From Nemopilema nomurai (taxonomy: Eukaryota; Cnidaria; Scyphozoa; Rhizostomeae; Rhizostomatidae): a DNA stretch of 64,000 nucleotides. Positions 1-24,070 of the stretch are shown here, in pieces. The stretch covers positions 371,530-435,529 of the forward strand of contig ML133463.1 of the NCBI GenBank assembly GCA_003864495.1, read 5' to 3'. The translations under genes were made by a program, and so were the position numbers. The notes beneath the pieces were generated by a model that did no database searches, was not told where the DNA came from, and worked only from the letters and a program-made list of their open reading frames with translations. Position 1 is the stretch's first letter, and the number at the start of each line of letters is the position of its first letter.

Positions 1-106
1 AATTTCACACCAGTTTTTTTAACTAAGTCTGTTGTGTAAATATGGCAAAGTTTTAAAATAGCAAGGGTCATTTTGATATCCTATTTTGATTTTTTTATAT
101 ATTTAG

Positions 107-1962
<1,856 letters not shown>

Positions 1963-3069
1963 AAGCTGGTGCATGTTATATGATGCCATTTTGACTACTG
2001 ATACCGGTGCTTCTCAGCTTTAGTTATCTGGAAGCTATCCACATTTTTATGTAGATAAAAAGTCAAAGTCAAATTCTTCATAAGCATATTTCTCAGAGCT
2101 GAGAGACAGAGTTTGGAAATGAAACTGAGGTCTTTCCATGCATACCTTGATGAAACTATGCCTAATTATGCAAAGTTCTCCTTCTCTAGTTTTGTGTATT
2201 TTGAACTGTGAACTGTTCTTTGTTGTATGGTTGGTTGCAACAAATCTATGTATTGTGAATGATTATCTTGTAAAAACTATTTGCTCTTGTAAAACTAGCC
2301 TTGTGCTGTAACTACCCAATGGTTGTAAAATAACCTGCACATTATTCATTGTTTTGGTGTTTTCTTTTTTAACTCGACTGCTGCATTCAGGATTTCTTCA
2401 GCAAAGAGGTAGAAGGGGGGACCATTTTTGCATTCAGCCAGTAGATGCAGAAAAAGATAGTGCATCAATGTTCGTGTTGAGTCTGCAAACTTGTTAGGAT
2501 ATCGAAATTCTTATTGTTTTGTGCCCTAGTTTTCTAAAGAAAATCCTCTGTTTTACTGGGTACAATGAATTTTTGAGAAAACACGAAAAATGCTTGAAAA
2601 ACATGTGCTTTTCTGCGTTATAAAGTTGTGTTCTAAAGCTTTGAACAGAGGTCTGTTTTCAGGGAACTACCGTATATCGGTCTTAGACATTTAAATATGA
2701 GAGTATATGACTTTCGTATTAGTTTTGACTGTTGCTAAGCTGTCACCATCTCTTTCCTCTGAAAAACTATGAGATATTTTTATTATTTTAATATGTAGAA
2801 CATTTGAATGAAAACAAGCGCATTTTTCAAACCTTGGGTAAATTCAAAGCGCCGCTGTATCAGAAACTGCGGTTAGGAACAAAGCTGTAGAATATTTTTT
2901 CTGGTGGAATTGCCACGACAACGTGACCACAGTTGTTGCTGCGGAGGATTTGTGCCCACGCGATTTGCCATTTTAGCAATATCAGCAAGTTATGCATCAA
3001 GTCTTCAAGCATACTTGAAGTCGGTATTTCTAAAAAGATGTTGTGTCACTTTTAACAGTGTACAAAAAC
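1963..3069. other. Intergenic: PCNA 3' UTR and upstream region of the FTP-receptor gene
   Basis: This AT-rich stretch lies between the PCNA stop codon and the ATG of the next gene. It should hold the PCNA 3' UTR and the promoter of the FTP receptor. I see no convincing coding exon, no canonical AATAAA and no recognisable repeat. The short open frames here show no protein similarity I recognise. Confidence 0.6.
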
Positions 3070-6000
3070 ATGGCTTTTGATCTTTATTTTAGACTTTTAT
3101 ACATTTTTATATGTCTCGTTTTACCAACCTCAAGAGGTAAGCTTTCTTTCTAGAGTTGTTGAGTTAAAATTTTTTTGTGAATTGTGGTACTGAATGTTTC
3201 TTGCAGTTTAAATGATAGCGAAATTTTACTATTTTTTAACAAGGAGTAAAGGAAGTGAATCAATGGCATCATTGATAAATAGTGCATTAAACAAATGGAT
3301 ATCTCACCTCCAGAATTTCTTTTACATGTATGCAAGGAAATGGATTTATTGGTTTTGCGATTACATAAGTTTACAACTCATCCAATTTGAATTATTTGCA
3401 ACTCATCCAGTTGACTGAAATACATTTATTATTCACGTTTCTGTTCTAAGTATAAGGGCATTTTGAAGTATTTCGCCTAGACTTCAATTTATTGATAGTA
3501 ATGTCTTTATTTTCAAATCATTTCATTTGACCTGATTTGGAGCTCATACCCCTCACTTTACTAGTCTATTTTATATTGCTCTGCTACAATGATTTTCTGT
3601 CTAACTGTGTTAATGCTCATGTCACAAAAACCGCAAACCGTCTTTGAATCTAAAATCACCTTAGATCCCTCACAATCACCAAACATGACTAAATAAACAA
3701 CAAACGTTAAAGTTTCCATTTTAAGAATGCAATCAGAAAAACTTATGTGTTTAAGTCTAGCAAGTTTGAATTAAGCTAGGAAATAATCTTCTTGTTGTTG
3801 TTTTTCTTTCAATTTATTTCTCTGCAATTAATTACAGATTTCCAATATGCACTTCCATATCTGAAGTTTTAATCATTTTTTAAATAATAACAGGGCCAAT
3901 CCTTGTTTGGCAGAAGTTATAGGTCTTGTTGTCCTTTTGCAGCACCTCCTAAATGTAGTTTTCTATCATTGGTCAACAGCTCCATTACAATGTTCGTTTT
4001 ATTTGTAGCTTTGAAGAATGTTGCATTGAATAAACCAACCAAACAATCCTCTACAGTTGGAAGTTTTGTACCATCAATAGCAGTAGACGGGGATGTTCTT
4101 AGCTCTTTCTACACAAAAACAAGAGCACAAAGATACCCTTGGTGGCGTGTTGATTTAATGGACAGCTACCTTGTTGAAAGTGTGAGAATAACTAGTAGAA
4201 AAGACTGTTGTTGGGAGAGATTAAGAAAGATACTTATAAGAGTTGGAAATTCTGCAAGAATCCCGGATAGAAATAAGATGTAGGTACTAAAGAGTATGTT
4301 TTCTACTTTTCACATGTTAAATTTCTTAGTAAGCAACTCAGTTCCAGCACATTTGCTGCTTCTTTGTCAACAATTGTTCACATATTTTGACTTTGTTGAA
4401 ATGGGTTCAATTAGGTTATGTCGAGCTAGTTCTAGTGCAAGGCTGTCATATCAGCAAAAGTCAGTTTCTCCATTCTAAGACATATTTCTAGTTTTTAAAG
4501 AAGCTAAATCAATATAACACTCACAGTTCTGCTGTCAAAGACTACTTTGAAAATAAAATTATATTTTATTTGATGTTTGCAAAAGCATGTAATGTTAATG
4601 TCACATTATTTTTTTCTTTGGTAAATGCAGCATCAGCAACTATCAAGCTTAAGATGTTGCACCCATTTCTACATCTTTTTTATGCAGAAAACAACCAATA
4701 TGTTAGTTGTTAGTAGGAAGTTAGTAGGAGACATGGTATTTATATATATGATTTTTCAACGGAAATATTTTAAATCAACCCATCTACTTGTTATCTATGA
4801 CACCTTAGCCATGTGAAGCATGTAGTAAAAAGAGTACGCTCTTTTTACTAGTGTGTTTATGTACTAAAAAGTGTTTATGGATGTTTAATCTTGTTAGGTG
4901 TGCATATTACAGTGGATCATTTGGCAGAAACGAAGCGAGGGAGCTAGTTTGTGTGAGCCAAATTAAGGGCAACTATGTTTTTGTCATGCTGAGGGATACA
5001 GAATATTTGGAGCTAGTTGAAGTAGAGGTCTTGGCATTTGATGGTTAGTTCTTAAAATTTTGTTAATGTCTTCCTTAGGAGAGCTTATGGGAAACCTTTT
5101 CTCCAACACTGATGACATCAAATCAGGTCATGAACCCAAAATTTTACACAAAGAAGGTGTGAATTGAAATGTAAGAGATACAAGATGATGAACTCAAGGA
5201 CTGTTTACAAACAATTGAGCAAGTGTTGTTCTATTTTGTATTTGAGTCCTTATATATTATTTTCCTATAATTGCATCTAACAAGATATTTCAAGTAATTT
5301 CTTCTCTCTAGATTCAGCAACCAAACATCCTGTAGATTTAACAGGTAAGTGAGTATGCTTGTTTTAAAATGATTTGCTTTCCATTGACCATTGTGATTGT
5401 ATTTTATTTTTGATTTAGTACAGTTTTTCTTATGCAAATCAGTTTTTGTAAACGATACTTTGACTATCAGATATTAAATGAATATTGCAGTTTAAATTGA
5501 GAGAAATGTTTACCAATACTATTTATTCTTGTAGTTACCAGCTCCCACATCTTTGCCTTTGCTCAGCTGCAGTTCTTTTCCAAACAGAAAAACCTGGTCT
5601 CTTTGAAAGGCTCCTTGATCACTATGAAACTGGCCAACTATCAACAAATATTTTACTGAGTGCTTCTTCCGACTTTTTCAGGTAATATTGCCTTGAGAAA
5701 ACCAACACGACAGTCATCAGATTACATTAAATGTACAAACAGAACAATGTATTGCACACCGGCACATGCCGCAGTGGATGGGAGATCATCTTTATTCTTC
5801 AATAATGGGACATGCTCTTCCACAAATAGACAATTGTATCCATGGTGGATGGTAGACCTGCTGGATCGTCCAATTGTTAAAAAGGTTTCTTTGACAAATC
5901 GAGGAGACTGCTGTTCACAAAGGCTACAGATGATTGAGATACGTGTTGGAGATAAACCATGCAGCCCTAAATCTAATGCCTTGTATGTTTTTGCATTATT

Positions 6001-9000
6001 TATTTGGATTGTTTCCTCCCTGCCAGAGGACTCCTATGGCGCAGCTGTTATTTTCTTACAATTTTATTCATTTCATTTCATGGTCATAAATTGTGCAGGG
6101 GGCTAAGAAGAGATATACAAAAGATTGATAGCAATATTAGAGTTAATATGGCATTATTAACTGACATCTAATTTCTATCAATAACCAAAAAATCAAGTTT
6201 CATGATGCCATGCTTCTCCATGTAAGTTTTTTGTTGAATTCTGTTCTCACATTTGATAGTTTGAAGAAATTGTTCTCTTGTCACTTCAAGATTGAAAGGA
6301 AATTTGAGAGGAATTTTTTCTTCCTTCTCAGATCTTGATGAAAATTATGACCTGAATTCGATTAAAATTATAGTAAAAGTTTAAAGAAACTTTGAATAAT
6401 ATAAAACTTGATGTTGTAATTGTGTTGAGTTCACAAGATTGATCGCTGATTTTAGCAAAGGTAGATTAAATGTTTATCATCTCTTATTGTTTATTAATTG
6501 TTACTGCTAATTTTTCATACAGATGTCGATATATTGAAGGACAGATTGGAAAGGGGGCAACATTTGAAGTTGACTGTAAACCTGCAAGAAGAGGTCGATT
6601 TGTCTTTGTTACTTTCATACACTACCTATTTGACCCTCTGTGAAGTTCAAGTATTTGCAATGCAAGGAGGTAATTCTTTGTAAATCTGATCACCCATGGT
6701 TTCCAAAGCAAACAACATTGTGCATACCATAAATGATGAAAATTAGAAAATACGCTTTTACTAGGTACTTATTTGACAGGGGCGGCTGATGCAGCAGGGT
6801 GTGTATAAATTATTGCTCAAACCATGTAACGGAGAAAATTTATTTCCAGTGCAACATCCTTTCGAACCTTAAAAATCTTTCTCTGAGTGACATGAAATAG
6901 CAAGATATAGCTCTATAATTTTCTTCATTGTCCTTATTCAAAATTGGAAATTAGTGTCTTTTATGCAGGATTTCCAACCAGTGATTTTTCTTAAGAATTT
7001 GTGATCAACAACTTTGACCTAAATTGGATCTTTTGTTTTTGTCCATTCTAAAGAACCCTCTCTTGACTACATTTCTTGCATTTTGAATAGTATTCTCTTT
7101 TTATTTTAGCTACTCTTCCAAGTACTCTAGGTAAGCTTTTTTAAACCCTCTGAGTAAAACTCTGAATCTGAATTTGTAATTTTCTTAAAATTTAGTGAAC
7201 TCTTAATCAACCACTAGTTAATCACTTTTGATTGTGTTACTTTCTCACGCGTTGTTATTCATGAGAAATTTAATGACAGTTTCTAAGAAAGAAACCACAT
7301 TGGAGTTTATCACACATCTTTGATTTGTTTAATAGCGTATACGAATCAAAGGCTTCTCACTTTAAATCCCCGTTCCTTATTTAAAGCGCCAATATTTGTA
7401 AACTAAAATTTGTTCCATTCAAGGCAATTACACGTGCAAACAAACCCGTAAAGACGGGGGAAGTTATTATTGGGTTATTGGAATAGTTTTTGTCGTCGTC
7501 GTCCTCGGTTGCTGTTGTTGTACTAATAGAGGCCAAAGATCACCTCGATCCGCTCCCCCGGCTACACCCCGAGCACAGTCTCGTTCCAGGGAACATCCTC
7601 GTTCCGATAATCCAGCCGCATCCTCTCAACCAGCACGCAATGACCAACCTTCAACTAACGAACCACGGCAACGAGATGACGGTATGAATTTGTTCAAAAC
7701 TGGTACTGGTCACAGATTTGGTTAATTTTTCAATTTTAGGCACCGTGAATAGATTACACTCTAGCATGCTTTTCTCTTGTCTCATACAAATTCTTACCAT
7801 CTCTTTCTTTGACTTTACTTGAAGAAACACTTTCGCCCGTTTTGCCGTTTGCCTGTTTTTAATGGCCTTATCCGGAGGAGTAGTTTTGAAATGACACTCC
7901 TCTATTAAAATGCCTTTTGCAAACTTAATACAATACTTAAGGTTACGGTAAACGTTCTGAACACGAAAATTGGTTTTTCTTTCCTAAAGGCCAAACTGTT
8001 CAAGTAATCTGGGTAAACTATATATCATTCGATGCACAAGATTATGGTGTATCTAACCAGATCAAAATTATTGGCAAATAATGTTAAATGTTATTTAATG
8101 ATTGTTTAGTAATCGATAAATGGATGTTTTCGTCCAGAAACGTTTACCGTAACCTTAATTTGCAATCAATTGTTTTCGGAATTGTGGTATTTTTACAACC
8201 CATTCCGACCGAGTAGCAAATTACACCTTAAAGCGCAGAAAATCAATTCGCTACACAACATTAATTTTGATTACATTCACTTAAACTATAGGATATTTGC
8301 TAACAAATTTGTCTACCCATACTAGCCATTTCTTGGCAGATTCACGGCAAATTGAAAATGTTGCCCCCTGATTGAAAGTACATTTGGTTATTGGACTAGC
8401 TGATAAATTAACAAGTAAAGCAAGTCACTAAGAGCTCTCTCAATGGCGTAGACGGGGGGCATCCAATCCGTCAGAGGATAAGATCCACATTCCTTCGTGT
8501 GCTGCTGCGAAGAGTTACATCAGACACACATCCACACATGCACAACAGTCATCCGTTTATTTCTAAAGATCAATTTTAATCAATAATCTTTATTCTCAAT
8601 CATTCAGTTATTATGGTAACCTTATTGAAATGAAATAATTCTGAAATGAAATTTAAATGAGTGTAAAAGGACAGTTGGATATTTACTACCATTCTTATTA
8701 GTTCGCTGTTTTCAGTGGATTAAATACCAACAGCGTCACTGAAGCATTTTGTAACGAAAGTTTTTTCCTCGTATTTCTTTTTACTTTTTTTAAAGTTGAT
8801 GTGATGCAAGCGTTGTGACCTCTGAAAACGGTTATTTGGCTTCACGAAATCATGAAAAATTTTCAGCAAGAAAATCGAGAAGCAATGTGTCCAGCGTGTC
8901 TGGAAAAGGCAGGCGGAAAAAACCGCGGCTTTTGGCCTAGATCTTGATTTCTTGTCTATTCCGTTTTGATCACCCATTTTCTCTTCAGTTTTGAGTTGAC

Positions 9001-10681
9001 TCATGTGCTCATTTCTAGTGGTTTTGATTTACTGTTTCTACCTATAATCTGATACCTGTTCTTTCAGGCATCAGCAGCATTCCACCTCCAATTGCAGTGT
9101 TACCGCTGCCTGATGGTAAACAGCTTTTTAGATTTCATACCATTTTCATTCATTTAATTTTCTGCAGTAGTTTTAAGCAAGAGTCATCATTTTCCCTTTG
9201 CCTAAAATTCATGCTAACTTTTTGTGGGGAGGAGATCGCGGCCCCTTTGTTTAGAACAAAAGTGCAAGTGGTTTGTCCTAACTTATTAGCTACGAGGAGT
9301 AGGTACGCATGCGCATTGAACCTGCTAGTAATGACTTTAGCAACTGGATCTTCGTATACTTTTTTCAAAATTCCCGCCTTTGCCTGTCTGCAGTCAAATA
9401 ACAAGTACGCACGCACACCTTCTCCTTTCACGGGGGGGCTAGCTTCACCTTTCGGTCTCCCAACAGAACCCTATAAACAGATTTTTATTGCTTTAGCACC
9501 GCCTCCTCGATACGAAGAAATCGATAAATGGGACGGGACCTCGCTTGCAGCTGCACCGCCATTATACAACGACCTCGATTTCAATGCGTAAGATTTTTTA
9601 GAATCAATTTCATTAACTTACATTGTACCAATTTTACTCTGGGTTGCCTTTCAAATGCCTATCAACTCTAATTAACTATTCTTGTGGTAAACAATTTTTT
9701 TTTGGATTTTGGATTCTTACTGCTAAAGTTTTCATGTTCATAAGACTCAAGAAATGTATATACCTTATTATCTATTCGTACTTTCTATTCTTATTTTCAT
9801 TTTATTCCAGTTTACCAGTTGTGAGTCATCCTGGTTTCGAAACGAATTTCTCCTTTAGTAACCCAACATTCAGTTTAGAAGAACCGCCTGCAGGTAGGCC
9901 ATTTATGCGTCTTGCTCCTTGAATACGACTTCTTGTTAGGCCGTATACAATGTGGCCTTAGTTGCGGTTTTGTATAGTAAATAATGAAGTTTGTATACAC
10001 GATGCTTACCGACATTTCTGGTTGTGAGTCCAACGACTAAACCACAATTTGGGGGTGACGCCTTTTAGGCCCATTTTATAGTCGCTCGGCGGCATGGTAA
10101 CTAAACAAAAGCAATATGGTGCTTGCTTTAAGAAAAGCATATAGAAGATCATTTTTAGCCTGTTTGCTGGAAAACCGTGACGCTGATGTAAGAGTTATTG
10201 TCTACAATCAATTCGATACTGCAGTAGGCAGAAAGCGTCCTAATAGACAGGAAGTTGACTGGCCTAAAATGCGTCATGCAATTGGAGACTCTTCTTCAAC
10301 ATCACCTGGACCATGAGTGCGGCAAATTTTGTAGATGAAAAACAGGAGTTTAAAGCCTTGTCTGCCGATATGATAGTTTTATAAAAGTCCTCTAGCTGTA
10401 AACTAGTCAGATTTAGGACTGCTCCACGATTTTTCTTGCTCGACGAGTTTGATTTAACTCAATCTAGTGGCAGCTTATAAGCTTAAGTTCATATAATACC
10501 TCTCTTGTACAAAATAATCCCGTGTTTTATCTTTGCTGACGCCATTTAATTTTGTTTTTATGGCCGCACGTAATCTATGCCGTGGCGTCAGATTTTAGGC
10601 CATCGTTTCCAAACTTTTGCGACACCAGTGTATATATAATCCTTTTTCTTGTTTGCAGAAAGCTCCTCTGATGCTGTCTGA
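3070..10681 (+). CDS. Transmembrane receptor-like protein with two FTP (F-type lectin fold) domains and a PPxY tail; one exon frameshifted
   Basis: Exons: 3070-3136, 4009-4279, 4898-5043, 5312-5344, 5682-5982, 6523-6669, 7110-7130, 7424-7681, 9068-9115, 9497-9587, 9811-9893, 10659-10681 (stop TGA). Every junction has AG/GT and, apart from one extra base in exon 6, phases agree; corrected length is 495 residues. Order: hydrophobic signal peptide (about 1-23, chosen start MAFDLYFRLLYIF); FTP domain 1 (about 25-161, with NVALNKPTKQSS, PWWRVDL, RKDCCWERL); short linker; FTP domain 2 (about 173-321, NIALRKPTRQSS, PWWMVDL, NRGDCCSQRL); transmembrane helix (about 343-361) running into CCCC, a possible palmitoylation site; then a Pro/Ser/Arg-rich cytoplasmic tail with PPRY (about 433-436) and PPLY (about 451-454), motifs that in other proteins bind WW domains, for example of Nedd4-type ligases. 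The C terminus is SDAV. Ligand and role are unknown; the extracellular fold suggests glycan or surface recognition. Introns above 300 bp hold no further exon that I can support; intron 8 contains a TTAA-flanked element. Confidence 0.85.
6523..6669 (+). other. Frameshifted exon 6 of the FTP receptor
   Basis: The equivalent exon of domain 1 (4898-5043) is 146 bp; this one is 147 bp although both flanking phases match. The 5' part reads IEGQIGKGATFEVDCK and GRFVFVTF in one frame. The conserved domain end YLTLCEVQVFA is in the next frame. The switch falls at roughly 6620-6630. Read literally, the frame ends at TGA 6641-6643, before the transmembrane segment. All downstream exons agree in phase with the post-shift frame. 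Confidence 0.85.
7937..8158. mobile_element. Short non-autonomous DNA transposon (MITE) flanked by TTAA
   Basis: The element at 7941-8154 (214 bp) begins GGTTACGGTAAACG and ends with its exact reverse complement. Similarity between the two ends extends inward to about 30 bp with small indels. TTAA directly flanks both ends (7937-7940 and 8155-8158), the target-site duplication typical of piggyBac-type transposition. It lies in intron 8 of the FTP receptor and encodes nothing. TTAA could instead be part of the inverted repeat, so the superfamily call is tentative. Confidence 0.75.
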
Positions 10682-12516
10682 TTTTTCTGACACCTTATTG
10701 GTACAAGTGTTTTACGGTTTCACAAAAATTACTTTTTTATATCTGTTCAAGGATTATTATGTAAACGCCTTGTTCAACTAGATAAACACTGTTGTAAGAT
10801 AACAGTATATTAACACTTTAGATAAGCAATGTTTTTGTTTTTACTGCAATTGACTAAAAGTTTTCCTTGCCTTCGTGATGTTTTTAAAGTTAACTTCAAA
10901 AATAGCTTCTTTGGCAGATGATTATGTGTGTTTGAACTAGTCAAACTAGACAAGCAAATAATACGCAGACCTGTTTCAAGTCTTGCCCTTATTTATCAGC
11001 TTGGGTTACTTATATATGTCAGATATTTATATTGAATATTTTAAAATATTTTATTGTTCGTCTCTTAATCACGATATTTTTCCATGTAGTATTTCCGCTT
11101 TCATTCAATGAAAATTTTTATTCGTATTATTAGTTTGTATCTATATCTAAAAGAAATTATCAAGCTCTTTTGGGGGAATTTACTGCAATAGCGTGAATGA
11201 ACATTTCTCTGGAAAGTCTTATACAAAACGTTAAACTGTGATGAGATTTTAAAGCATTCTCGTTCCCATTGGAGCTTCTTTTTTACTCTATCATCAGAGG
11301 ATAACTGTATCCGAACGATTTCGTTTTTAAAAAAATGTTATTTAAAAGTTGTTTCTCTCTATGAGCCGAACATGTGTATTTTTCAACTATATCTAGTTAG
11401 TGTTAATATTTTGACTACAAAATTGTATAACAGAGCCTAGATTTGACGGTGTCTATTTATTCTGTAATTATAAATTTTTGAAAATAATATAGCACAAGCA
11501 ATAAATGAATAATGTGAAAATATGTCTCCTTCTTTTTGTCAACTTCTTCATTCTATAGTGTTTCAGATCTCAGTAGTCACATCATGACAAAACGGAGGTA
11601 AAGATATGGCAGCACGATACAAAGCAAACAGAAGTCGATGATAGGCAGCACTTTGTAGCCTCTTGTCCTTTCCGTTACTTTTTTCTTCATCAATGATTCA
11701 AACTAGCAAATTGTCCTTTTGAAATTCTGCGCTGTGAATGGAACTGCATTATAATCATCAGTTGCTTAAAACCTACATTTGAGAAGATAAGACGAAAAAT
11801 ATTAGATCCAAAGGTATAGATTTTGTAAATTTTCCACCAAAGCAATCCCCTTGATTAAAGCCCTTAAAGCTTTATGTCAGTAAAGGCCATCTTAAGTTAC
11901 CAGTTGTTTACTCTTTAATGAGATGTTTGAAACTACTGAAAGAAAGAACTTTATTTGGCAAACCACTCGCTCCATTGACAAATGACTTCATCGTGTCGTC
12001 CTTAAATACCTGTGAGACAAAAGACCTATTGCATCATTTGTTGAGTGAGAGCCTCAGGATTTTGACTCAATGAGACATTTCTGCGATTAATTATTACAAT
12101 TTGTTGGTCTAATTGCTTCATTCGTAATTAGTTTCATAATTTTTTACCTCAATTTCTTTTTAAGTCTTTTCATTTTCTTGTTGAAAAATCGCACAGTTGA
12201 CTTCAGTGACGTCACATGTGCAGAAGACTGGGGCCCATTTAACGTATTGGAAGTAATTTGGATTGCAACTGGAAAGAGGGAAGGTTGCGGGGAGCGGATA
12301 CTGAAGGGGAAATACGGCTGACTTGCCAATCGGAGGCTGTCTCAGCAGTTATAAAATTAGAGTCAGCAGTTCTTCAATTTTTTATGATTATTTTTCCCAA
12401 AACATTGACAACGTTGCAAAGCAGAATGTAAGAAAGGTCGCGGTTAGGCCGAACGTGCGGAGGAGAATTGGAGCTTGGAAAGGACATAGGAGGAAGTTGG
12501 GACATACGGATTCACA
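10682..12516. other. Intergenic: FTP-receptor 3' UTR and PTEN upstream region
   Basis: This AT-rich gap follows the FTP-receptor stop. The sequence CAATAAATG near 11500 is a plausible polyadenylation signal, giving a 3' UTR of about 0.8 kb. The last 350 bp before the PTEN ATG are less AT-rich and contain CRE-like and CCAAT-like sites, as expected of a promoter and 5' UTR. A 95-codon frame starting at 12323 overlaps PTEN exon 1 out of frame and has no recognised similarity. Confidence 0.55.
12207..12214. promoter_or_regulatory. CRE palindrome (TGACGTCA) upstream of PTEN
   Basis: A perfect 8-bp TGACGTCA lies about 300 bp upstream of the PTEN start codon. It is followed immediately by CATGTG, an E-box-like core, and a CCAAT sequence occurs at 12325-12329. 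TGACGTCA is the classical CREB/ATF site. Its use here is inferred only from sequence and position. Confidence 0.4.
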
Positions 12517-22429
<9,913 letters not shown>

Positions 22430-23258
22430 CAACCAGTATTCGGCAGTGACTTTTTTAGTCCAGAAACAAGTATTGATTCTTAAGTTGTTTTAGTAGTCAA
22501 TAGCAAGGCCATAGCTAGTTTACGACTAGAGATGGCTGGGGTCTGCCCGCGACCTTGTAAAACGGGTCGTCATAGGAGCCTCTGTCTGAGCCAAAGCAAA
22601 CTCTCTCCAATGCAGGCATTTAGGCCCCTTCTGGGTCATGGCTCTCCGGCAGTTACAGGAAGAAGTATGTTACGTCATGAAGAAGCTGGTGCGTGGCTCA
22701 GTGAGACCATTTAGTATCCCACAATGCATTTTGCAACACAGCTGGTGAAGTGTGGTCTATAATGCGCCCTCGTATGCACGTTTGACATCCAACAATGCAT
22801 GTCGCAAGCGGTAGTACCTTGCCATAAACTCAATATGCATAAACAAATGCATTTTTGTGGCCCTACAACTAAGGAGTAGAGTTGGCCTAGAGCATCAAGA
22901 AAAGTGTGCTAAAGATAAGGCGTATCATAGTATAAATGCGGCAAACGTACTTGCATGATTTTTTCGAGATTTTTATCGACTGTCAAGAATTCTCATCGGT
23001 GTTTGTCGTTTGCTTGGATAACGGGGCAATCAGGTCATCACCAAAGCTAGTTAAGCATCACAAAAGTTAACTAAGCCCCTAAGAGCTTGAAAAAACAGAG
23101 ACCAGGACATGGTTGCTTTTTGCAGCAAAGCATATGAAGCATCTTTGCTTAAGTTGTTTGAGCCAAAAATGTCGCGTTCTTTCTTTTGACACGTGGTAAC
23201 CTTTCTTTTGAAGAATTTTATCTTTGTTATGGCTCAGTTGTTGAATGCGCAAACGGTT

Positions 23259-23556
23259 TATGTTTTAAAACAGATTGTTTCACGCCTATGTTTTAAAACA
23301 GATTGTTTCACGCCTATGTTTTAAAACAGATTGTTTCACGCCTATGTTTTAGAACAGATTGTGGCGTATGTTTTAAAACAGATTGTGGCGTATGTTTTAA
23401 AACAGATTGTTTCACGCCTATGTTTTAGAACAGATTGTGGCGTATGTTTTAAAACAGATTGTTTCACGCCTATGTTTTAAAACAGATTGTGGCGTATGTT
23501 TTAAAACAGATTGTTTCACGCCTATGTTTTAAAACAGATTGTGGCGTATGTTTTAA
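23259..23556. repeat. Two-unit minisatellite (28-bp A and 24-bp B units, order AAABBABABAB)
   Basis: Eleven contiguous units plus a 10-bp remnant all begin TATGTTTTAAAACAGATTGT (two B units have TAGAAC). A units end TTCACGCC (28 bp); B units end GGCG (24 bp). The order by position is A A A B B A B A B A B. Each unit contains the palindrome GTTTTAAAAC. There is no spacer between units. Confidence 0.95.
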
Positions 23557-24070
23557 GCTTTTCTTTTACCTAGAGGAGACTAACGCGCCTGGGATTGCAT
23601 CTTATGTTTCACGCATCTTAATTGTTTTTGTCGACCTTCTGTAGATGACAGTGCTCGTTTAAAATATACTAGTTACCTCTCCAAACCCAAATAACTATGA
23701 TTGATGACCTTTCCACTCCCATTAAGGCAATTTCCTAGTCACCGAAAGCAACCTGAAACCTGAATTTATTTCATAACTCCTATTTAATAGAATCGCAACT
23801 TACTGTGCACAAGTAGTTTTAAATACGTTTTGCAGTTAAATGGAAGGTAAGGAAAGCCTTCATAGAATTGTGTAAAACGTAACACTCCTCCTTAATAATA
23901 GCAAGATAATGGGATATGTATTTTGGTTAATGTTTTCTATGTGGATAATCTGTTAGCTGATTTTGTTTGCACTTTTCGAACCAGGCTGTTGTGAATCCGA
24001 GATGTGAATCCGAGAATCTGACCTTTGTTTTATCTAGCTGTTTAGCATCATACATTTTAAAGGCACTTCA

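Noticed and set aside
9097..9591. 164-codon open frame as a separate gene
   Set aside because: It joins FTP-receptor exons 9 and 10 by reading through the intron. Only the parts at 9068-9115 and 9497-9587 continue in phase with neighbouring exons.
23259..23556. CRISPR array
   Set aside because: The 24/28-bp units are contiguous with no unique spacers, and the DNA is from an animal genome.
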